A DNA stretch of 13,541 nucleotides, taken from assembly GCA_944391275.1 (NCBI GenBank), contig CALXSZ010000074.1:1-13541 (forward strand), given 5' to 3'. The notes below the pieces were generated by a model. It did no database searches. It saw only the letters and a list, made by a program, of their open reading frames with translations, and was not told the origin of the DNA. The first letter of the stretch is position 1, and each line of letters starts with the position of its first letter. This document shows positions 1 through 5,931 of the stretch, piece by piece. The stretch is from an uncultured Syntrophomonadaceae bacterium. Lineage in GTDB: Bacteria; Bacillota; Syntrophomonadia; Syntrophomonadales; Syntrophomonadaceae. A program made the translations under genes and the position numbers.

Positions 1-23
1 ACGTCCTAACTTCCTGTTTATGT

Positions 24-1487
24 TTACATTGATAAAATTGGATAAAAACTGGTTGCACTTATATTTACTATCATTCTTAACACTGCCTTATCACGTCCGT
101 TAACGTAGGCCGAATCGGGGACGTTTCGGATGATCTGCCCGGTCATGGTCCCTCCGGTTAGGGGCAGCGCGCCGATATCGGCGGGAGTCGGTTTGTGGGC
201 TTCGTCGTAGATTTGCTGTAAATTTTGCCGCCAGCCCGGGGACGTATCCCCATGTCTTAAATACGCCGGTCCGGTCGGACGGGACAGCCAAATTTGGGAA
301 ACGTAAATGCCTTGTACATAGGATATTAAAAATCCATATTGTTCGGGTTGTTCGGTTAAATAGCCGCTTTTATTAAAGTACGCATAGCCGGTTTTCTTTT
401 CCGCCCAGTTGGCGGGGGTATCGTTGGCGGTCGCCGTTATGGGGTTGACACCCATGTAGGTCATCGCGGTTTCTAACGTTTCTCCGGCGGCTTCGGATAA
501 AGCGCCGATATTTTCGGGAGTAATCCCCAGGTTGGTTCTTGCCGCCGCCGCCGTGGTTGCGCCGGTGCCGCCGTTGGCGACCGGTAAAGTTCCGGTGACT
601 CCCGGGGTGATGTTGGCGGACCCGTCGAAGGATGCGGTGGAGGTTGACGCCAAGTTGGTTCGGATCGTGCGCGCGGCCGCGAGTTTGGTCGCGCTCGCGG
701 CGGTGCCAGTGGTAGACAATGCGCCGATATCGGCGGGAGTAATTTGCTCCGAAACAATGTCTTTTGCGTTGGCTTCGGTGAGTACGTTATAAACATTTGT
801 CGAACCATTTGTCCGATGGGTAAACCGTATGGAATTCTCTATATTCGATGTTTCCGGTTTAATCGTAATAAAATTTGTGTTACTGCTATCTGCGGAATTC
901 CAAATATTAAGATTTCCATCATTGTCCACTTGAAAGTTTGCATATCTTTCACCCGAAGTATTTCTTAAATAGAACATTGGCAATCCTTTTTCGATTGTTA
1001 AATCCCCGGTCATCGTGTCGCCTGTGGTTTTGACTGCGCCGATATCGGCGGGGGTCGGTTTGTGGGCTTCGTCGTAGATTTGTTGGAAATTTTGCCGCCA
1101 GCCGTTGGACGTATCCCCATGCCTTAAATACGCCGCTCCGGTCGGCCGGGACAGCCAAATTTGGGAAACTCCACCCCCTTGTACATAGGAAATTAAAAAT
1201 CCATATCGTTCGGGTTGTTCGTCTAAACAACCGGTTTGATCAAAGTACGCATAGCCGGTTTTCTTTTCCGCCCAGTTGGCGGGGGTATCGTTGGCGGCCG
1301 CCGTTATGGGGTTGACACCCAAATAGGTCATCGCGGTTTCTAACGTCTCCCCGGCGGCTTCGGCATTGTCTGTAATGGTTTTTAGAGCTGCATCCAACTT
1401 ATCGGCATTCTCATTAAAAACATTAATGTCATAATATTCACTTTCCAACGGTTTTTCTAAATTGAAATTTTCTGTATAATTAGGCAT
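24..1487 (-). CDS. Phage tail fibre protein with internal duplication, probably truncated at its C-terminus
   Basis: This is the receptor-binding fibre expected at the end of a PBSX-type tail operon, 487 residues. The N-terminus (MPNYTENFNLEKPL) is typical of baseplate-attached fibres in Bacillota prophages. Residues 43-150 (from EAAGETLETAMTY to TPADIG) recur almost unchanged at 332-439. TPADIGA/TPENIGA linkers occur near 145, 250, 323 and 434. A glycine-threonine motif, VANGGTGATT, at 303-312 is common in trimeric phage fibres. The C-terminus reads RNVPDSAYVNGRDKAVL and stops at ILSM, where relatives usually continue with a lysine-threonine stretch and GSW. The three stop codons just beyond are described under findings. 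The start overlaps the preceding XkdU gene by 8 bases. Identity as a fibre is secure; receptor and function of the truncated form are unknown. Confidence 0.88.
   Translation of the reverse strand: MPNYTENFNLEKPLESEYYDINVFNENADKLDAALKTITDNAEAAGETLETAMTYLGVNPITAAANDTPANWAEKKTGYAYFDQTGCLDEQPERYGFLISYVQGGGVSQIWLSRPTGAAYLRHGDTSNGWRQNFQQIYDEAHKPTPADIGAVKTTGDTMTGDLTIEKGLPMFYLRNTSGERYANFQVDNDGNLNIWNSADSSNTNFITIKPETSNIENSIRFTHRTNGSTNVYNVLTEANAKDIVSEQITPADIGALSTTGTAASATKLAAARTIRTNLASTSTASFDGSANITPGVTGTLPVANGGTGATTAAAARTNLGITPENIGALSEAAGETLETAMTYMGVNPITATANDTPANWAEKKTGYAYFNKSGYLTEQPEQYGFLISYVQGIYVSQIWLSRPTGPAYLRHGDTSPGWRQNLQQIYDEAHKPTPADIGALPLTGGTMTGQIIRNVPDSAYVNGRDKAVLRMIVNISATSFYPILSM
171..494 (-). 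repeat. Second copy of fibre duplication
   Basis: This stretch encodes residues 332-439 of the fibre and is a near-identical copy of 1038-1361 at both DNA and protein level. Differences include the segment FNKSGYLTEQPEQ in place of FDQTGCLDEQPER and VQGIYV in place of VQGGGV. It is in the same orientation as the first copy, 867 bases apart, so homologous recombination would delete or duplicate the segment between them. Confidence 0.9.
1038..1361 (-). repeat. First copy of fibre duplication
   Basis: This encodes fibre residues 43-150 and pairs with the copy at 171-494. Conserved blocks include DTPANWAEKKTGYAYF, YGFLISYVQG, VSQIWLSRPTG and HKPTPADIGA. Both copies end in the same GATATCGGCGGG-containing linker, which also occurs near 721-737, giving three near-identical short DNA blocks within the gene. 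Confidence 0.9.
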
Positions 1488-2019
1488 CGTTTATCGCTTC
1501 CTCTCTTATTTGTTTATAGGTATAGGAATGCAGTGCGCCATGCGTATAGACGGAGCGGTCGCCATGCGTAAAAAAAAGATAAATAAATTGATAAACTAAA
1601 TGAGCCGGTTTGATTTCATCTATCACCGTAGTTAAATCAGCAATTCGTTTCGGTATCCCTTTTCCATTAAAAGCAATGGTAAAACGAAACTCATTTGGAT
1701 ATTCTGTTACAACGACGCCTTCTTCAACAAAAGACTCAGAAATACACTTTATTTTGTCCGGTGTTGTTGTTCCAATTCGTCGAAGTTTGGACAATACACG
1801 CTCCCGCCTTGCTTCGTATTCCCCGCTATGCGTTAATATCCCCAGCATTTCTTCCCAAGCCTGAAGTCCCCAAGTCGCCGTCTCAACATTTAATTGACAG
1901 AAAAAATCTTCTTTATCACTCCACAATTTTTGATTCCAAACATCTAATGCAGCCTGTATTTCCTGAAATTCTGGACTATTTTGATATCTTTCAGGATAAA
2001 GTTCAATCATCGGACGCAA
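1480..2019 (-). CDS. xkdU: XkdU-like putative phage tail/baseplate protein (DUF2313, YmfQ family)
   Basis: This 179-residue protein matches the XkdU/YmfQ family in position, length and sequence style, with an early ERYQNSPEFQEIQAAL helix, a WEEMLGI segment and an arginine-rich ARRERVLSKLR stretch. The family acts at the baseplate between the J protein and the fibre, though the exact role is poorly defined. I keep the TTG start at 2019 because an AGGTGGTGA element lies about 6 bases upstream. The alternative ATG at 2010 would put that element too far away and shorten the protein by 3 residues. It overlaps the end of xkdT by 17 bases and the start of the fibre gene by 8, indicating translational coupling. 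Confidence 0.85.
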   Translation of the reverse strand: MRPMIELYPERYQNSPEFQEIQAALDVWNQKLWSDKEDFFCQLNVETATWGLQAWEEMLGILTHSGEYEARRERVLSKLRRIGTTTPDKIKCISESFVEEGVVVTEYPNEFRFTIAFNGKGIPKRIADLTTVIDEIKPAHLVYQFIYLFFTHGDRSVYTHGALHSYTYKQIREEAINDA

Positions 2020-3064
2020 GATTTATCACCACCTGTCCCAAAACCGGAATTTCTTCTGCGCTTAAAACAATATTTTCCGTCCCTTCATTTAACGTCAGCG
2101 CACTAAAATCTTCTACTCCCTCACATCCTAAAAGCAAATAACCTACTCGATGATACAAGAAAGTCCCTTCCTGGAAAGCCATGTCCGTAATATAATCATT
2201 CAATTTATCAATAAACGCCGATTTTACATCTTCAAGCGTTACCTCTTTTGCAATCGTTACCGTCGCTGTCACATGGATGGCCTTTTCCGTTGCACTCACC
2301 ACCGTTACATCCGCCCCAATCGGTCGTACGCTTTCAATATAAGCAGCGCACCGAGAAACCGTTGCTGTATCAACACTTTTCTTCGAAGGATCTGCAATAA
2401 TGACTTTGACGGTTCCCGCTCCATCCCAAACAGGAATCACTTTAGCGGCGCCTACTCCGTCTACACTCAACGCCCAGGCATGATATTCATGAACGTTTCC
2501 ACTGGTCGCAGGTTTTGTCCAATAATCAACTAATCGCCCATATAAATCCACATCGCTTTCCCGGTTTTCTCCTCCGCTTGCCGCTTCATTCGTATATGTC
2601 GTTAACCCACTGAGGTGAACATACATTTTTGTAATTTTCCCTGCTGCAATGTTGTATACTTCTCCAATTTCCAGCGCCGTCGCCCATCCCCCCCCTGTTC
2701 CTTCTTCTGAAATAACCACCGAATCGTCAAGCGTAAACCCTAATTCATCTGTCGTCAGAAAAACGGTTCCTGCCGGTATCGTCAATCCAGGCGTCCCCAC
2801 AAAATTCAATTTCAATGAAGCTTTTGTTCCAGGTTTACGTACAATTCCAACCTCCTCACAGCGTTTATCCAAATATTCTCCGGAAGTTTCATTCACGTAG
2901 GCAATGGGAAGTAAGGCGTTCATACTCTGATAAGTATTCCAAATTCGCCAACTGATCCCGGAAACAATCTGGTACAAAAAGCTGCCCGTTTCTTTCGACA
3001 ACTCCAGATCAATTCGTTCTAAAATATCTTTTCGAATGCTTTCTACTGTAATCTCTTCAAACAT
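2003..3064 (-). CDS. xkdT: Baseplate J-like protein (XkdT, Mu gp47 family)
   Basis: This 353-residue protein is a baseplate wedge component of contractile tails. It shows the family layout: an N-terminal helical part (residues 1-60), then YLDKRCEEVGIVRKPGTKA and a beta-rich LTIPAGTVFLTTDELGF segment around 65-110. A GRLVDYWTKPATSGNVHEYHAWALSVDGVG block follows at about 180-210, which is the signature of the family, and then a C-terminal alpha/beta domain. Its length is normal for XkdT. The start ATG lies 7 bases after GGAGGTGA and overlaps the xkdS stop by 8 bases. Together with XkdS and XkdU it should build the wedges around the hub encoded by xkdQ. I see no defects. Confidence 0.95.
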   Translation of the reverse strand: MFEEITVESIRKDILERIDLELSKETGSFLYQIVSGISWRIWNTYQSMNALLPIAYVNETSGEYLDKRCEEVGIVRKPGTKASLKLNFVGTPGLTIPAGTVFLTTDELGFTLDDSVVISEEGTGGGWATALEIGEVYNIAAGKITKMYVHLSGLTTYTNEAASGGENRESDVDLYGRLVDYWTKPATSGNVHEYHAWALSVDGVGAAKVIPVWDGAGTVKVIIADPSKKSVDTATVSRCAAYIESVRPIGADVTVVSATEKAIHVTATVTIAKEVTLEDVKSAFIDKLNDYITDMAFQEGTFLYHRVGYLLLGCEGVEDFSALTLNEGTENIVLSAEEIPVLGQVVINLASDD

Positions 3065-3470
3065 CCATTTTCACCTCCCCATAAATGGTCTTGACCACAC
3101 ATTCCACAGAAAGAACATTTTCATCGAAAGAAACTTGGATCCCATTCACCGATTCAATATACGGACTTTCTGCTAAACACTCTTTGACATAACGTATGGC
3201 TTCAGACTGTTTCACTGCATCTGTAAAAGGTTGTCCAATTAAATTTTCTACCTCGCAACCATAGGACCACGGATAAATTTCATATCGATACCGTACTGTT
3301 TTTAAGGCATTCCATATCCATACTTGAACGGCCTCTTTACCCTCGACAGTCATAGGCATCCCCTGCTTAAAAATCGGTTTATCCTGTTCAAAATCCCAGG
3401 CCACTTCCCGACATAACGGAATCTCTTCCGCTTGTATATCGTTTGACGCAATTAAAGGAAACAAATTCAC
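3057..3470 (-). CDS. xkdS: XkdS-like baseplate protein (DUF2634, gp25/lysozyme-like wedge)
   Basis: This 137-residue protein fits DUF2634 (XkdS), the small wedge protein next to baseplate J. Visible landmarks are an N-terminal DFEQDKPIFKQGMP segment with downstream GKEAVQVWIWNALKT. RYRYEIYPWSYGCEVENLIGQ then follows at about 60-80 and is diagnostic for the family. The start is a GTG that forms a GTGA overlap with the stop codon of xkdR, preceded by AGGTGGTGA, so coupled translation is likely. Length and position are those of PBSX-type operons. Confidence 0.92.
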   Translation of the reverse strand: MNLFPLIASNDIQAEEIPLCREVAWDFEQDKPIFKQGMPMTVEGKEAVQVWIWNALKTVRYRYEIYPWSYGCEVENLIGQPFTDAVKQSEAIRYVKECLAESPYIESVNGIQVSFDENVLSVECVVKTIYGEVKMDV

Positions 3471-3862
3471 GCTCTCACCACCTTACACAAAACATAAAAA
3501 ATCTGATCATCCTCCGATAAAGTCAATACTTTATCCCCAACCCTCAAACAATTTTTCAGAACATTTTCCCCTTGCACCCGTATTCTCTCATCCGGAATTT
3601 CCTCATCCATGGAAAAAGTCGTCCGATTCCCATTTAATTGCCCGGTCAAAGAACCCGTTCCAACGAACGATACGGTTTCTTTATGTTCATTTTGAATTTG
3701 TTCATTGATCCATAAATGATTTCCACTTTGTTCGGTTTCCGCAATGCGGATCGTAAGAGGATCAACTTTAACCACTTCTCCTACGCGCAGCCAAGTTTTT
3801 TGTATACTTTTCGCTTCGTTTTTCATTATATCTAACATCTTTTGATAGGGATTTCCCTCCAA
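3467..3862 (-). CDS. xkdR: XkdR-like tail protein (DUF2577)
   Basis: This 131-residue protein matches DUF2577, found between the hub and XkdS in PBSX-like tails. The N-terminus NPYQKMLDIMKNEAKSIQ and the internal LRVGEVVKVDPLTIRI strand are characteristic. The C-terminal half, with KNCLRVGDKVLTLSEDDQIFYVLCKV, is beta-rich and OB-fold-like, consistent with a spike-associated protein. I retain a TTG start because it keeps the conserved NPY near the N-terminus; a ribosome binding site (AGGAGATGA) overlaps the xkdQ stop upstream. The first ATG, 8 codons later, lacks a well-placed site. The precise function of this family is not established. Confidence 0.88.
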   Translation of the reverse strand: MEGNPYQKMLDIMKNEAKSIQKTWLRVGEVVKVDPLTIRIAETEQSGNHLWINEQIQNEHKETVSFVGTGSLTGQLNGNRTTFSMDEEIPDERIRVQGENVLKNCLRVGDKVLTLSEDDQIFYVLCKVVRA

Positions 3863-3875
3863 GACCCATCATCTC

Positions 3876-4859
3876 CTAATTTGCCGGAGAACTTCCAGCT
3901 TCTTGTTCATCCATCATCCGACGAAAATGCAAAGTTAACGTATTGTAATATTGATTTAATTTCCAAGTGTGTACATCATTCTCAATCCAAAACACCCCAA
4001 AAAGTCCTGTATAAGGCTCCTGCACCATAACCGTCTGCCCCGTGACGCAGGTGATATTTCCTAAATTTCCCACGGTTATTTTTTGCTCAACGCCATGATC
4101 TTCTAATAATTTTTGCGCTTCATTTTCCATATCTTCATCATTATTTTGTTGCAAATAACTTTGCATCAAACCATACAAGGCAATCGCGTCTTCCCTTTTC
4201 AGGCTACGAACAAACTGATCCTCCTGATTATAAATATTCACCTGATTAACCATATTTTCAATGCTCTCCGTGACATTCACCCGCATAAGATTCGATCCGC
4301 CTGCTAGGATCAGCGGCAAATGCAGCGCTTCTTCCAATACCGTTAACGTATCTCCCTGGAAAGTAATCATATAGGCTTTTTTGGTTTCATGCGAGGCAAA
4401 CGTATACGCCGTCTGAATGATTTCGTACAAACTGCATCCCAAAAAATTCCGTGTTATTAAGGTAGAAGGATTCGGAAGGTTCCCCACCTTAATTCCATAA
4501 TCCCGGCATACTTGCTGCGTAATAGCCGCAGCCGTCTGGTTCTCAAATGCATAAACCCCCTGATTCCGTTTTAAATAAATTCCCCGGTCAAAACAAATAA
4601 TCTGGAGCCGCGCGTCCTCCGTCGATTTCTCTCGCCGGAAAACGTAACCGTCAAAGAGAAGTTGATCATCTACATAAAACAATATTTGATTACCCAAATC
4701 ACATTTTATCGTTTGTAAATAAGGAGCAGTCGGAGAAGTTGCCAATGTAAATTCTAAGGTTCGCGTACACTGATCATAACTCCCAGACCAGGTAAGTTCT
4801 TCCACATGTCCTGTCAGTTCTTGGGAAAAACCCGTTCCCTGTACTATGAGTTTCAGCAT
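3876..4859 (-). CDS. xkdQ: Tail hub protein XkdQ/YqbQ (late control D, gp27-like)
   Basis: This 327-residue protein is the central hub on which the tube sits, related to T4 gp27 and the gpD late-control proteins. Evidence is the ordered beta-rich N-terminal domain with YVDDQLLFDGYVFRREK at about 60-80 and YEIIQTAYTFASHETKKAY near 145. VTESIENMVNQVNIY lies around 200, and the WKLNQYYNTLTLHF ending is family-typical. It has an exceptionally good ribosome binding site (AAGGAGGTGA, 5-6 bases before ATG). It is separated from xkdP by 430 bp that include an intrinsic terminator ending about 20 bases before this start, so its expression may depend on read-through or on a separate promoter. It has no lytic motif, although PBSX XkdQ was once labelled a hydrolase. 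Confidence 0.9.
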   Translation of the reverse strand: MLKLIVQGTGFSQELTGHVEELTWSGSYDQCTRTLEFTLATSPTAPYLQTIKCDLGNQILFYVDDQLLFDGYVFRREKSTEDARLQIICFDRGIYLKRNQGVYAFENQTAAAITQQVCRDYGIKVGNLPNPSTLITRNFLGCSLYEIIQTAYTFASHETKKAYMITFQGDTLTVLEEALHLPLILAGGSNLMRVNVTESIENMVNQVNIYNQEDQFVRSLKREDAIALYGLMQSYLQQNNDEDMENEAQKLLEDHGVEQKITVGNLGNITCVTGQTVMVQEPYTGLFGVFWIENDVHTWKLNQYYNTLTLHFRRMMDEQEAGSSPAN

Positions 4860-4880
4860 TTTTTCACCTCCTTTTTGGCA

Positions 4881-4908
4881 ATAAAAAAACGTCCCTTTTT
4901 GGAACGTT
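4881..4908 (-). terminator. Intrinsic terminator immediately upstream of xkdQ
   Basis: On the minus strand an 8-bp stem (AACGTTCC with GGGACGTT, one G-U pair) closes a five-A loop and is followed by seven T. It ends about 20 bases before the xkdQ start codon. It could end a short upstream transcript or act as an attenuator for xkdQ. Confidence 0.85.
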
Positions 4909-5235
4909 CGAATGTTTGATGCTTGTGGAAACCAAAAGCCGGGGAATACCCGACCCCGGCTCAGCTTTGGTTTTTGCTTGTTTTTCTTCTAAAGTCTTGA
5001 ATCACGCTGCTTTTTATCTGTGTTATGGGAGAATGTTCAGAAGTAATTATTTTTATAGAAGTAATATCATGGAAAAGGAGTAAGTTTATTAACAAAAGAA
5101 ATTCGTTGAGCTGCAAGATCATTATTCTATTGTATGACCACACCATCATTATCAAACGAATAAATCTTGCGGAGACTTTCATTGAAATCCAATTCAGCGC
5201 TTTAGAAGAAAAATTTTAAGGAGTTAGAGTTCCTT
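4883..5235 (-). ncRNA. Candidate small transcript between xkdP and xkdQ
   Basis: This is inferred from a promoter-like sequence at 5269-5241, two hairpins and a strong terminator at 4908-4881, which together delimit a transcript of about 350 bases. No convincing ribosome binding site precedes the internal 73-codon ORF, so a non-coding or leader RNA is more likely than an mRNA. I recognise no known RNA family. Expression is unproven. Confidence 0.3.
4929..4973. other. Large two-part hairpin
   Basis: An outer 8-bp stem (AAACCAAA with TTTGGTTT) encloses an inner 8-bp GC-rich stem (AGCCGGGG with CCCCGGCT) and a 9-base loop, with a 4-base bulge on one side. On the plus strand it is followed by T-rich sequence, so it could terminate plus-strand transcripts. 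On the minus strand it precedes the xkdQ terminator and could be a structured part of a small RNA or leader. Confidence 0.75.
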
Positions 5236-5237
5236 AA
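5216..5237 (-). terminator. Weak terminator-like hairpin after xkdP
   Basis: A 7-bp stem (TTAAGGA with TCCTTAA) with an 8-base loop is followed on the minus strand by AATTTTTC. It is AT-rich and weaker than the other terminators here. It overlaps the predicted start point of the adjacent promoter, so it may instead be a 5' stabilising hairpin. Confidence 0.4.
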
Positions 5238-5240
5238 CTA

Positions 5241-5269
5241 TTTATATTGTAAATGATTTTATTTTTCAA
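5241..5269 (-). promoter_or_regulatory. Sigma-A-like promoter within the tail operon
   Basis: TTGAAA (5269-5264) and TATAAA (5246-5241) are separated by exactly 17 bases on the minus strand, each matching consensus at five of six positions. It begins about 25 bases after the xkdP stop and points towards xkdQ. Confidence 0.55.
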
Positions 5270-5292
5270 TGCAAGAGAAAAATCATTTTTTC

Positions 5293-5931
5293 TCATAAAT
5301 TTTCTCGGCTCGGTAAATGAATAACATCGCCCGCATAAATCAAATTCGGATTTTGTATTTGATTCGCCGCTGCCAATTTGGCATAAAGGCTTGCATCTCC
5401 ATAAAATTTCTGGCAAATTCCAGACAACGTATCGCCTGAAACAATCGTATAACTTTCCTGACAATCCGGAAGATTTTCTACTTCTCTCGTTTCCTGAGAT
5501 GTTCCACCGTCTGTATAATACGTAGGGAGCGTCAAATACCGATACTCGCGTAAAGTTAAACTGGCATATACGTCGCCGCTGCCATCTCTTTCTCCGTAGG
5601 CCACATTTTCTATGATTACAGGGATATTCACCGGCGTCTCCGATATGATAAAACGCAAAATATGTCCCTGATCGCTCCATTCCTGCAATGTTGCAACAAT
5701 TTCATAAGGAATAATCTGGGAAGACAAGGCAAACGGATAGGCTCGAGCCGGCAGCAGACAATCCACTTTGATAGTGCTTAAACTTTTTAATCCCGCTAAA
5801 TTGACGTCCCCTACCGTATGGATGTTAATCGTTTCAATACGAATCCCGGTATCAATCTCAAAGGAAGAGGGCGTAACGGGCAAGATCAATTCGGTCATTT
5901 TGACGGTATTCTTAAATATAAACTGCAGCAT
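5293..5931 (-). CDS. xkdP: LysM-domain tail/baseplate protein (XkdP-like)
   Basis: This 212-residue protein has an N-terminal beta-rich domain (PVTPSSFEIDTG to about residue 140) found in XkdP and T4 gp53-like baseplate proteins. A C-terminal LysM module follows at about 161-207 (YTIVSGDTLSGICQKFYGD, then PNLIYAGDVIHLP). LysM binds peptidoglycan glycan strands, so the protein probably helps the baseplate hub engage the cell wall. The order after the tape measure is that of PBSX. The ATG is preceded by GGAGGTGA six bases upstream and lies 20 bases inside the end of the tape-measure gene, indicating coupling. Unusually, the next gene does not follow directly. Confidence 0.92.
   Translation of the reverse strand: MLQFIFKNTVKMTELILPVTPSSFEIDTGIRIETINIHTVGDVNLAGLKSLSTIKVDCLLPARAYPFALSSQIIPYEIVATLQEWSDQGHILRFIISETPVNIPVIIENVAYGERDGSGDVYASLTLREYRYLTLPTYYTDGGTSQETREVENLPDCQESYTIVSGDTLSGICQKFYGDASLYAKLAAANQIQNPNLIYAGDVIHLPSRENL

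Larger units (their letters stand above)
4860..5292 (-). other. Unusual 430-bp intergenic segment between xkdP and xkdQ
   Basis: In PBSX-type operons these genes normally abut. This AT-rich segment carries, in minus-strand order, a sigma-A-like promoter (5269-5241), a 7-bp hairpin (5237-5216), a 73-codon ORF without a ribosome binding site (5182-4961), a large two-part hairpin (4973-4929) and a strong intrinsic terminator (4908-4881). It lacks obvious transposase remnants or clear terminal inverted repeats. The opposite strand has a 64-codon ORF (5025-5219), also without a ribosome binding site. I do not assign either ORF as a gene. Confidence 0.6.

Noticed and set aside
541..1361. Diversity-generating retroelement variable region in the fibre
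   Set aside because: No reverse transcriptase or template repeat is in the window, and differences between the copies are not confined to adenines.
4961..5182. 73-codon minus-strand ORF between xkdP and xkdQ, hydrophobic in its middle
   Set aside because: No ribosome binding site precedes the ATG, a similar-length ORF exists on the opposite strand, and its sequence resembles AT-rich translation noise. Kept only as part of the segment description.
5025..5219. 64-codon plus-strand ORF
   Set aside because: No ribosome site or promoter, and it opposes the direction of the operon.
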